Source of the DNA: Candidatus Choladousia intestinavium
GTDB lineage: Bacteria; Bacillota; Clostridia; Lachnospirales; Lachnospiraceae
Reading direction: 5' to 3'
NCBI GenBank assembly: GCA_018712785.1
Contig: DVGK01000023.1
Coordinates: 1-32,504 of the forward strand
DNA: 32,504 nt
Positions 17,633-25,719 of this stretch are shown piece by piece (within the stretch, counting starts at the first letter, position 1; the number at the start of each line of letters is the position of its first letter). Under the pieces are notes generated by a model. It did not search any database, had not been told where the DNA came from, and saw only the letters and a list, made by a program, of their open reading frames with translations. The position numbers and the translations under genes were made by a program.

Positions 17633-19309
17633 GTGGAAAAGATCAAGACCTTGTGGAACCGTCTGAACGGCCGGATTGACAGTCTCTGGCCGGAGGAGGA
17701 GAGAAGAAGGAAGGAAGGGAAAAAAGAAAAGCTGGGGGAACGGATGGGGCATTTCCTTTATCTGCACCGGATGGAGCTTTTGTATGTGCTGATCATGGGA
17801 GGCTTTTTATTCTTTTTATCCTGGATCCTGCCTTTTAATCAGGGGCCGGATGAGGAGATGCGGTACCTGGTTCCCCAGTACATCTATAAGCACGGTACTC
17901 TTCCCGCAGGCTGGGATCCGGAGATCCGCCATGAGCTGTGGGGAATCTCTTACGCTTTTCATCCTATACTTCCCTACGTGCTGGGAGGATGGCTCATGCG
18001 GCTGGTGGGGCTGTTTTCTGATTCCCAGAAGGCTCTCTTAATGGCGGCCCGGTTTGCCAACATTCTCATCGGTATGGGATTTTACTGGTATGTGCAGCGG
18101 ATTGCCAAGAAACTGTTTCCCAGAAGGATGTTCCGGTACTTTTTTATCGCCCTTCTGTCCATGCTGCCCCAGCTTCTCTATCTGTTCGTCTATGTAAATA
18201 CAGACGGCATTGCCATTTTCTCAGGAGCTATGATTATCTATTACTGGCTGGTGGGAATGGAGAGAAAATGGGACAGGGGAAGCTGTACAGGACTGGCTGT
18301 GGGAGTGGCCGTCTGCGCCCTTTCCTATTTTACCGCCTACGGGTACGCCCTTTTTTCGATTCTGCTTTTTGTGGGAACCATGGCGGTCTTTTACAGAAAG
18401 AAAGGATTTAAAATCTGCGCCGGGGCGATTCTCAAACGCGGAATCTACATCACGGTGCTGGTGTTCCTGCTGACCGGCTGGTGGTTTGTCCGGACGGCCG
18501 TTCTGTATGACGGGGATTTTCTGGGGCTGTATGCCCCCAATAAATATGGAGAGATGTATGCCAAAGAGGAGTTTAAGCCTTCCAACCGGGAGTCTGTGCA
18601 GGAACAGGGGATTTCTCTGGAGGAGATGCTGAAGTCAGAGGACGAAGGCGGCATGGACTGGATGCGTACCACCTGGAGAAGCTTTATCGGGTATTTCGGA
18701 TTTTTGGAGCATCCTCTGGGGCTGGATATTTATGAGATCCATAAAAAGATTTTTGCCCTGGGCTTTTTAGGGATCGGGCTGCAGGCGGCCCTGGCCCTTC
18801 TCTACTATATAAGAGCGGGAACGCGGCGGATTCTAAAGGGAGCCACCCTTGGAAAAGCAGCCTGGCTTCAGGATAAGGAAGAGGGAGCCGTTCTGACGCG
18901 GCCTTCCTTTGCTGTGGATGAGGGGAAGATCCGGGGGGCGAATTTCTGGATCTTGCAGATTTCCTTTGGCTGCTGTATCATAATACCGATACTGCTTTCT
19001 CTGTATTATTCTTACTGCGATGACTTTCAGCCTCAGGGACGGTATGTGATGCCTCTGGTAGTGCCTCTGATGTATTTCGTGGCGGCTGGAATCCAGCGGT
19101 TTGTGACACTGTTTTTCAGAAAGTGGTTTGTGTACATCATGATGATTCCGCTGTTTTACGGAATCCTTCATGTATTTTTGGGAGCCTTTGTTTCTGTGTA
19201 TATTCCTACTTATGTAGAGGCCCTGTCAGCCTGGGAGGCAGTCCGCTTCCCGTGGTTTTCCAATCAGGGATGGCTGATGCGGGTGATTCATATGCTGATA
19301 CCCGGATAA
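17633..19309 (+). CDS. DUF2142-like polytopic membrane protein, possible GT-C glycosyltransferase
   Basis: This 558-residue protein has a basic soluble N-terminus (about 1-42) and then many hydrophobic helices. The first extracytoplasmic loop carries NQGPDEEMRY, an acidic motif of the kind seen in DUF2142 and related GT-C proteins, and YVNTDGIAI lies in a later loop. GT-C enzymes use polyprenyl-phosphate sugars on the outer face of the membrane. The start is GTG 17633, with AGGAG at 17621-17625. It lies 13 bases after the preceding glycosyltransferase gene, inside the cluster, so it may add side groups to the exported polymer. The donor and acceptor cannot be read from sequence. Confidence 0.75.
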   Translation: MEKIKTLWNRLNGRIDSLWPEEERRRKEGKKEKLGERMGHFLYLHRMELLYVLIMGGFLFFLSWILPFNQGPDEEMRYLVPQYIYKHGTLPAGWDPEIRHELWGISYAFHPILPYVLGGWLMRLVGLFSDSQKALLMAARFANILIGMGFYWYVQRIAKKLFPRRMFRYFFIALLSMLPQLLYLFVYVNTDGIAIFSGAMIIYYWLVGMERKWDRGSCTGLAVGVAVCALSYFTAYGYALFSILLFVGTMAVFYRKKGFKICAGAILKRGIYITVLVFLLTGWWFVRTAVLYDGDFLGLYAPNKYGEMYAKEEFKPSNRESVQEQGISLEEMLKSEDEGGMDWMRTTWRSFIGYFGFLEHPLGLDIYEIHKKIFALGFLGIGLQAALALLYYIRAGTRRILKGATLGKAAWLQDKEEGAVLTRPSFAVDEGKIRGANFWILQISFGCCIIIPILLSLYYSYCDDFQPQGRYVMPLVVPLMYFVAAGIQRFVTLFFRKWFVYIMMIPLFYGILHVFLGAFVSVYIPTYVEALSAWEAVRFPWFSNQGWLMRVIHMLIPG

Positions 19310-19397
19310 AGGATACGAGAAATATGAAATTGACAGATAACGGTCTGCCGCGGTGAACGCGGCGGAGAAAAAAAGCGGATGCTTGGAGGTAAAGAAA

Positions 19398-20261
19398 ATG
19401 AGAGTGCTTGTAACAGGCGTAAAGGGACAGCTTGGGTACGACGTGGTAAATGAACTGGAAAAGCGGGGCCATGAGGCGGTGGGAGTGGATATTCAGGAGA
19501 TGGATATCACAGACCCGGTCCAGACAGAAAAGGTAATTACGGAAGCCGGAGTGGAGGCTGTGATCCACTGCGCGGCCTATACGGCAGTGGACGCGGCGGA
19601 GGACAACGAAGAGCTTTGCCGGAAGGTAAACGCCTGCGGGACGGAGAATGTGGCCAGGGTATGCGGGAAGCTGGATTTGAAGATGCTGTATCTCAGCACG
19701 GACTATGTATTTGACGGAGAAGGGACCAGACCATGGGAGCCGGATGATGAGAGGCATCCCTTAAACGTCTACGGACAGACCAAGTATGAGGGAGAGCTGG
19801 CAGTTGAAAAATATCTGAAAAAGTTTTATATTGTAAGAATCGCATGGGTATTCGGGAAAAACGGCAAGAATTTCATCCGAACCATGCTGAATCTGGCCGA
19901 GAATCACGATACGCTGACGGTGGTAAACGATCAGATCGGCTCGCCTACGTACACGTACGATCTGGCGGCCCTTCTGGTGGATATGATTGAGACGGACAAG
20001 TATGGATTCTATCATGCCACAAACGAGGGGCTGTGCAGCTGGTATGAGTTTGCCTGTGAGATTTTCCGCCAGGCGGGGAAACAGGTGAAGGTGATTCCGG
20101 TGAGCAGCGAAGAGTATCCGGCTAAGGCAAAACGTCCCCATAACAGCCGGATGAATAAGGATAAGCTGGAGGCCAACGGCTTCCGCAGACTGCCGGCCTG
20201 GCAGGACGCCCTGAGACGGTATCTTGAGCAGGTGGGCGCGGTACAGCCATCGGCAGAGTGA
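19398..20261 (+). CDS. rfbD: dTDP-4-dehydrorhamnose reductase
   Basis: This 287-residue short-chain dehydrogenase completes dTDP-L-rhamnose synthesis. It shows the nucleotide-binding GVKGQLG at 7-13, LSTDYVFDG around 99-107 and YGQTK with Tyr125 and Lys129. The ATG at 19398 has GGAGG at 19385-19389; an earlier in-frame GTG at 19353 would add fifteen residues not seen in RmlD and lacks a ribosome binding site. The 88-base gap before it holds a 6-bp GC hairpin (GCCGCG/CGCGGC, 19347-19363). The gene is separated from rfbB, rfbA and rfbC by the exporter and glycosyltransferase genes, an arrangement seen in other rhamnan clusters. Confidence 0.96.
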   Translation: MRVLVTGVKGQLGYDVVNELEKRGHEAVGVDIQEMDITDPVQTEKVITEAGVEAVIHCAAYTAVDAAEDNEELCRKVNACGTENVARVCGKLDLKMLYLSTDYVFDGEGTRPWEPDDERHPLNVYGQTKYEGELAVEKYLKKFYIVRIAWVFGKNGKNFIRTMLNLAENHDTLTVVNDQIGSPTYTYDLAALLVDMIETDKYGFYHATNEGLCSWYEFACEIFRQAGKQVKVIPVSSEEYPAKAKRPHNSRMNKDKLEANGFRRLPAWQDALRRYLEQVGAVQPSAE

Positions 20262-20324
20262 AAGGGGAAAGATCCGGAGCCTGACGGCTGAATTCTTACG
20301 GCCCGGAAGATGAAGGAGAGAGAA

Positions 20325-21455
20325 ATGATAGATTTTAACAGAGCCCCCTTTGTGGGGAAAGAATTGGATTATATGAAGCAGGCCATCGACAACGCGAAGC
20401 TTTGCGGAGACGGCCCCTTTACGAAAAAATGTTCGGCCCTGATGCAGGAGGCCTTTAAGGTGAACCATGTGCTTCTGACGACCTCCTGTACCCACGCCCT
20501 GGAGATGGCTGCTTTTCTGTGCGATCTGCAGCCGGGAGACGAGGTAATCATGCCGGCCTACACCTTCGTGTCCACAGGGGATGCCTTTGTGCTCCAGGGA
20601 GCGAAGATTGTGTTTGTGGATGTGAATCCCAAAACCATGAATATTGACGAGACAAAGATCGAGGCGGCGATTACCGACCGGACCAAAGTCATCGTCCCGG
20701 TTCATTACGCGGGCGTAGCCTGCGAGATGGATGCCATTATGGACCTGGCGGCCCGGTATAACCTGAAGGTGGTAGAGGACGCAGCCCAGGGGGTAAACGC
20801 CTATTACAAAGGGAAGGCCCTGGGAACCATTGGAGATTTCGGATGCTTCAGCTTCCATGAGACGAAGAACTATACCATGGGAGAGGGCGGCGCCCTTTTG
20901 TTCCAGGATGACCGTTATATAGAAAAAGCGGAGATCCTCCGGGAGAAGGGAACGAACCGCAGCAAATTCTTCCGAGGACAGATTGACAAGTATACCTGGG
21001 TGGGATACGGTTCCTCTTATCTTCCTGGGGAGCTGAACGCGGCGTATCTGTTCGCCCAGCTGGAGGAACTGGAGACCATCAACCGGAAGAGAACCGACAT
21101 TTTTAACTACTACCATGAGCATCTGGCGCCTCTGGAGGAAAAGGGACTGATCGAGCGCCCCTTTATTCCGGAGAACCGGGTACACAACGGACACATGTAT
21201 TACATTAAGGTGAGGGATCTGGAAGTGCGCACGAAGCTGATTGCCTGGATGAAGGAGAAGGGAGTACACTGCGTCTTCCATTATATTCCCCTTCACACGG
21301 CGCCGGCAGGACTGAAGTACGGCCGTTTCCACGGAGAAGATGTGTACACCACCAGGGAGAGTGAGAGACTGATGCGTCTGCCTATGTACTACAGCCTTTC
21401 TATGGAGGATGTGAAGTATGTGACAGACTGTCTTCTGTCCTACACCGGATATTAG
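20325..21455 (+). CDS. wecE: DegT/DnrJ sugar aminotransferase, WecE/RffA type
   Basis: This 376-residue PLP enzyme of the DegT/DnrJ/EryC1 family matches WecE closely in length and motifs: a RAPFVGKEL N-terminus, LTTSCTHALE, the EDAAQ with Asp152 that holds the PLP ring, and HETKNYTMGEGG with Lys181 as the Schiff-base lysine. WecE converts dTDP-4-keto-6-deoxyglucose to dTDP-4-amino-4,6-dideoxygalactose, so it would compete with rfbC/rfbD for the product of rfbB. The ATG at 20325 is preferred to ATG 20310 because AAGGAG at 20313-20318 is spaced six bases from it. Presence here suggests that the polymer carries an amino-dideoxy sugar such as Fuc4N. Related aminotransferases with other stereochemistry or 3-keto substrates cannot be excluded. 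Confidence 0.88.
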   Translation: MIDFNRAPFVGKELDYMKQAIDNAKLCGDGPFTKKCSALMQEAFKVNHVLLTTSCTHALEMAAFLCDLQPGDEVIMPAYTFVSTGDAFVLQGAKIVFVDVNPKTMNIDETKIEAAITDRTKVIVPVHYAGVACEMDAIMDLAARYNLKVVEDAAQGVNAYYKGKALGTIGDFGCFSFHETKNYTMGEGGALLFQDDRYIEKAEILREKGTNRSKFFRGQIDKYTWVGYGSSYLPGELNAAYLFAQLEELETINRKRTDIFNYYHEHLAPLEEKGLIERPFIPENRVHNGHMYYIKVRDLEVRTKLIAWMKEKGVHCVFHYIPLHTAPAGLKYGRFHGEDVYTTRESERLMRLPMYYSLSMEDVKYVTDCLLSYTGY

Positions 21456-21463
21456 AGGAGATT

Positions 21464-23278
21464 ATGGCGGACAGCAGATGGAAGAACTTCGTAAAAAAAC
21501 TGAATCCATACATGATTAAAAAGGGGATTCTGTACCTGAAGCACTTTGGATTCAAAGAGTTTATGGTACGGCTGAGCGACCGGATTGAACCGGAGGAGGT
21601 GCCCTACGGCCCCTGGTATGAGAAGCACAGGGCTTCTGATGAGGAGCTGGAGCGCCAGAGAAAGCATCCCCTTCCCAGGCAGCCGCTGATCAGTATTGCC
21701 GTACCCATTTATAAAACGCCGGAGCGGTTTCTGCGGGAAATGATTGAGTCGGTGCAGGCTCAGACGTATTCCCGGTGGGAGCTCTGTCTGGCGGACGGAA
21801 GCCCTGAGGATGAGAGCATGAACCGGGTGCTCAGAGAATATGTGAAGAAGGATTCCAGAATCCGGGTCCGCCGGATGAAGGAAAATCTCGGCATCGTGGA
21901 GAATACAAACGCGGCGCTTGCCATGGCGAAGGGAGAGTTTGTGGGATTTCTGGACCACGATGATCTGCTGGCGCCGGACGCCCTCTATGAGCTGGCCAAA
22001 TGTCTGCAGAAGGAGAATCCCCCGGAGTTCCTCTACACGGATGAGGATAAGATTACCGGGGACGGAGGGGAACATTTTCAGCCAAACCTGAAGCCGGATT
22101 TTAATCCGGATCTCCTTCGCTCCAATAACTATATCTGTCACTTTGTGCTGGCCTCTGCCGGACTGATCGGGAAGGTGGGCGGACTTCGGAAGGAGTATGA
22201 GGGGGCCCAGGATTACGATTTTATTCTGCGCTGCACGGAGCAGGCGGAGGGCATCGTCCATGTTCCCAGGATTCTCTATCACTGGAGAACCCATGCCGCT
22301 TCCACGGCGGACAATCCTCTTTCCAAGCAGTACGCCTATGAGGCCGGGAAAAGAGCCATAGAGGACCATCTGAAAAGATGCGGCCTGAAAGGCGAGGTTT
22401 CCCTGAAAAAGGATTTCGGATTTTACCGGGTAAAATACCCTGTGCTGGGCAGTCCCCTGGTCTCCATTATCATTCCCAACAAGGATGAAAAGGACACGCT
22501 GAAGGCCTGCCTGGATTCCATTTTCGACCGCTCCTCCTACCGGAACTTTGAGATTATTATTGTGGAAAACAACAGTAAATCCGAGGAAATCTTTCAGTAT
22601 TACGAAGAAATTGATGGACGAAACGGGATTCGTGTTGTATATTGGGACAAAGGATTTAATTATTCTGCCATTAATAATTTCGGAATCCGTCACGCCAGAG
22701 GAGAGTACCTTCTGCTGCTGAACAACGATATGGAAGTCATCAGCAGAGACTGGATTCAGGAGCTTTTAAGCCACTGCCAGCGGCCGGGAACCGGGATTGT
22801 GGGGGCCCGCCTGTACTATCCGGATGACACGATCCAGCATGCGGGAATTATTGTAGGGATCGGCGGCGTGGGAGGGAGCCTTTTCGTGGGAATGAAACGG
22901 TCTCACACAGGGTACCTGCACAAGGAGTCACTGCAGCAGAATTTAAGCGCTGTGACCGCCGCCTGTATGATGGCGCGCCGGCAGGTCTGGGAGGAGACGG
23001 GAGGACTTGAAGAAAAGCTTGCCGTGGCTTTTAACGATGTGGACTTCTGCCTGAAGGCCAGGGAGAAGGGGTATCTGGTGGTTTATGACCCCTACGCGGA
23101 GCTTTACCACTATGAATCGAAGACCCGGGGAGCTGAGGATACCAAAGAGAAGACCAGGAGATTCCAGTCGGAGATTGAGTACATGCGTTCCAGGTGGACG
23201 TCTGTGATCAAGGACGGGGATCCCTACTATAATAAGAATTTTTCCCTGAAGAAATGGAATTATTCTTTGAAAATCTGA
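21464..23278 (+). CDS. Double-domain GT2 glycosyltransferase without beta domain
   Basis: This 604-residue protein has a short N-terminal region (about 1-72), a first GT-A domain (about 74-315, LISIAVPIYKT start, DHDD at 164-167, GAQDYDF near 248-253) and a second one (about 331-590, VSIIIPNKD start, NNDME in place of the NNDTE of its paralogues, DVDFC later). It is the third member of the tandem-GT2 family in this cluster and lacks the GW-type beta domains of the other two. It starts eight bases after the aminotransferase with AGGAG before the ATG. It is probably a cytoplasmic chain-extending enzyme. Placement beside the aminotransferase hints at the use of the amino sugar, but donor specificity cannot be deduced. 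Confidence 0.87.
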   Translation: MADSRWKNFVKKLNPYMIKKGILYLKHFGFKEFMVRLSDRIEPEEVPYGPWYEKHRASDEELERQRKHPLPRQPLISIAVPIYKTPERFLREMIESVQAQTYSRWELCLADGSPEDESMNRVLREYVKKDSRIRVRRMKENLGIVENTNAALAMAKGEFVGFLDHDDLLAPDALYELAKCLQKENPPEFLYTDEDKITGDGGEHFQPNLKPDFNPDLLRSNNYICHFVLASAGLIGKVGGLRKEYEGAQDYDFILRCTEQAEGIVHVPRILYHWRTHAASTADNPLSKQYAYEAGKRAIEDHLKRCGLKGEVSLKKDFGFYRVKYPVLGSPLVSIIIPNKDEKDTLKACLDSIFDRSSYRNFEIIIVENNSKSEEIFQYYEEIDGRNGIRVVYWDKGFNYSAINNFGIRHARGEYLLLLNNDMEVISRDWIQELLSHCQRPGTGIVGARLYYPDDTIQHAGIIVGIGGVGGSLFVGMKRSHTGYLHKESLQQNLSAVTAACMMARRQVWEETGGLEEKLAVAFNDVDFCLKAREKGYLVVYDPYAELYHYESKTRGAEDTKEKTRRFQSEIEYMRSRWTSVIKDGDPYYNKNFSLKKWNYSLKI

Positions 23279-23303
23279 GAAACTAAGGAACAGAGGTTTT
23301 ACC

Positions 23304-24269
23304 ATGCAGACAGCGACGATTGTGATACCGAATCTGAACGGAATGAAATTCTTAAAAGACTGTCTGGACTCTTTGATGGAACAGAGCCGGCAGGACTTTT
23401 CCATCATTCTCATAGACAATGGTTCGGGGGATGGAAGCGCGGAGTATGTGGAATCCCATTATCCGGAGGTACAGGTCTGCAGGAACGAAAAAAATCTGGG
23501 TTTCTGCAGGGCTGTGAATCAGGGGATCCTCCTTTCACAGACCCCGTACGTAATTTTGCTGAATAACGATACGGTCTGCGACCCCTTTTATGTAGAAAAG
23601 CTGATCGGGGCCATTGAGGAAAGGGAGGACGCTTTTGCCTGCGCTCCCATGATGGTTCAGATGTCCGATCCGGAGCGGATGGACAACGGAGGCGATTATT
23701 ACTGCGCCCTGGGGTGGGCCTATGCCTACGGCAAGGGAAAGGAAGCCAGAAATTACGAAAAGGAGCGGAAAATATTTTCCGCCTGTGCCGGAGCCTCTAT
23801 TTACCGCAGGGAGGTCTTTGATGAGATCGGGCTGTTTGATGAGGCGCATTTTGCCTATCTGGAGGATATAGATATAGCCTACCGGGCCAGGATTGCCGGA
23901 TACCGGAATTACTATATTCCGGAAGCTCTGGTCCGCCATGCGGGCAGCGCCACCACCGGATCGGTGTACAATGAGTTTAAGATTCGGTATTCATCCAGAA
24001 ACAGCATCTATCTGATCTATAAAAACATGCCGTGGCTGCAGATTCTTTTGAATCTTCCTTTGCTGGCAGCCGGTTTTTTAATAAAAACACTTTTTTTTGC
24101 AAAAAAAGGATACTTTAGAGAATATGTCACAGGGCTGAAAAAAGGCACGGCGCTGTGCAGGAGAGAACGGAAGGTCCCTTTTAGGCGGAAAAACCTGAAG
24201 AATTATGTCCGCATCCAGTGGGAACTCTGGATCAACATTTTCCGCCGCCTGACAGATCTGCATTTCTGA
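23304..24269 (+). CDS. GT2 glycosyltransferase, WbbL-like (probable rhamnosyltransferase)
   Basis: This 321-residue single-domain GT-A enzyme belongs to the COG1216 type. It has TIVIPNLNG at the start, an IDNGSGDGS loop around 37-45, LLNNDT at 85-90 as the metal-binding motif and LEDIDIAYR near 190. A hydrophobic stretch (about 230-256) may attach it to the membrane. The basic C-terminus supports a membrane-surface position. Similar enzymes transfer rhamnose to lipid-linked sugar, so it may place the second residue after the WbaP-like initiating step encoded next. The role is inferred from family and position. Confidence 0.85.
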   Translation: MQTATIVIPNLNGMKFLKDCLDSLMEQSRQDFSIILIDNGSGDGSAEYVESHYPEVQVCRNEKNLGFCRAVNQGILLSQTPYVILLNNDTVCDPFYVEKLIGAIEEREDAFACAPMMVQMSDPERMDNGGDYYCALGWAYAYGKGKEARNYEKERKIFSACAGASIYRREVFDEIGLFDEAHFAYLEDIDIAYRARIAGYRNYYIPEALVRHAGSATTGSVYNEFKIRYSSRNSIYLIYKNMPWLQILLNLPLLAAGFLIKTLFFAKKGYFREYVTGLKKGTALCRRERKVPFRRKNLKNYVRIQWELWINIFRRLTDLHF

Positions 24270-24298
24270 AGGAAGGACGGGCAGAGGGGGAAGATACT

Positions 24299-25702
24299 TT
24301 GATTAAGGATAACCAGAGATATTTTATCAGGCTGCAGGTAGTCTTAGACGGAGCCGTAATTATATTTTCCTATGTGGTAGCGTGGTATTTTTATCTTGTG
24401 GCGTCAGGAAGAACGGAAGAGATCGGCGTGCTTCCGGCTCAGATCTACATGACGGCGCTTGTATTTCTTGTACCCTTTTTTCTTTTTCTGTACTATGCCT
24501 GCAATCTGTACGCCACAGATCGGATTACGGGGAGACGCCTGGAGGGCGGCAATATTTTAAAGGCTAATCTGATCGGCGGCCTTTCCTTTATGGCAATTCT
24601 GTACATGATCAATATCAGCGATATCTCCCGAGGTATGCTGAGTCTGTTCCTTGTCATCAACATCATTCTGACGGTAATTGAGCGAAACCTGGTCCGCCTG
24701 GTTCTGGTCAACGCATGGAAAATGGGGCTGAATCAGAAGAGGATTATTCTGGTGGGCTACAGCCGGGCGGCGGAAGAGTACATTGACCGGATTGTTCAGA
24801 ACCCCCAGTGGGGGTATAAGGTTCTGGGAATTCTGGATGACAATGTGAAGCCGGGAACCGAATATAAGGGAGTGAAGGTCTTAGGAGCCACCAACCGTCT
24901 GAGCATGATGCTTCCCAGGGACAGTCTGGATGAGATTGCCATTACCCTGGGACTGAACGAGTATTATAAGCTGGAGCGTATCGTGGCTATGTGCGAAAAA
25001 TCCGGGGTACATACAAAGTTTATTCCGGATTATTCCAATATCATTCCCACTAAGCCGTATACAGAGGATCTTCAGGGACTTCCGGTGGTGAACATCCGTC
25101 ACGTTCCTCTCACCAACACGTTTAATATGATGATGAAGAGGATTGTCGATTTCTTTGGGGCGGTGGGCGCGATTGTAATCTTTTCTCCGGTGATGCTGAT
25201 TACGGCCATCTGTATAAAAGCCACCTCCAGGGGGCCTCTGATCTTTACCCAGGAGAGGGTGGGGCTGCACAACAAACCCTTCCGCATGTATAAATTCCGG
25301 TCTATGGAGGTGCAGTCAAAGGCGGAGGAAAAGAAAGGCTGGACGGTAAAGAACGATCCGAGAATTACCCCTGTGGGGAGATTTATCCGTAAAACCAGCA
25401 TCGATGAGCTGCCGCAGCTTTTTAATGTGTTAAAGGGAGATATGAGCCTGGTAGGCCCCAGACCGGAGCGGCCTCAGTTCGTGGAGAAATTCCGTGAGGA
25501 GATTCCCAGGTATATGGTAAAGCACCAGGTGCGTCCCGGAATGACCGGGTGGGCCCAGGTAAACGGATACAGAGGCAACACCTCTATCCGGAAAAGGATT
25601 GAATACGATTTATATTATATAGAAAACTGGACCATGGGTCTTGACATAAAAATATTGATACTCACTGTTTTTAAGGGATTTGTAAACAAAAACGCGTATT
25701 AA
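24299..25702 (+). CDS. Undecaprenyl-phosphate sugar phosphotransferase (WbaP/WsaP type)
   Basis: This 467-residue enzyme starts glycan synthesis by moving a sugar-1-phosphate (galactose or glucose class) from UDP-sugar to undecaprenyl phosphate. Four N-terminal membrane helices (about 12-130) precede a Rossmann-like CoA-binding-type domain (about 147-235). A further membrane segment (about 283-305) leads into the catalytic domain with KFRSM, DELPQ at 369-373, GPRPE at 386-390 and RPGMTGWAQ at 412-420. The start is TTG 24299, with GAGGGGG at 24284-24290. A GTG at 24218 would overlap the previous gene by 52 bases and has no ribosome binding site. Length matches this family. The first sugar cannot be told from sequence. 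Confidence 0.92.
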   Translation: MIKDNQRYFIRLQVVLDGAVIIFSYVVAWYFYLVASGRTEEIGVLPAQIYMTALVFLVPFFLFLYYACNLYATDRITGRRLEGGNILKANLIGGLSFMAILYMINISDISRGMLSLFLVINIILTVIERNLVRLVLVNAWKMGLNQKRIILVGYSRAAEEYIDRIVQNPQWGYKVLGILDDNVKPGTEYKGVKVLGATNRLSMMLPRDSLDEIAITLGLNEYYKLERIVAMCEKSGVHTKFIPDYSNIIPTKPYTEDLQGLPVVNIRHVPLTNTFNMMMKRIVDFFGAVGAIVIFSPVMLITAICIKATSRGPLIFTQERVGLHNKPFRMYKFRSMEVQSKAEEKKGWTVKNDPRITPVGRFIRKTSIDELPQLFNVLKGDMSLVGPRPERPQFVEKFREEIPRYMVKHQVRPGMTGWAQVNGYRGNTSIRKRIEYDLYYIENWTMGLDIKILILTVFKGFVNKNAY

Positions 25703-25719
25703 GAAAGAGGGTAGAGAGA

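Noticed and set aside
19330..19335. TTGACA before rfbD as a -35 box
   Set aside because: The position 17 bases downstream reads GTGAAC, and no -10-like hexamer is found at 16-18 bases.
19761..22693. Two long reverse-strand open frames (about 520 and 410 codons)
   Set aside because: Both run opposite rfbD, the aminotransferase and a glycosyltransferase, all with clear catalytic motifs. The reverse products show none.
24218..24298. Upstream GTG start for the WbaP-like transferase
   Set aside because: It gives an atypical proline-rich extension that overlaps the previous gene. TTG 24299 with GAGGGGG upstream gives the family's usual N-terminus.
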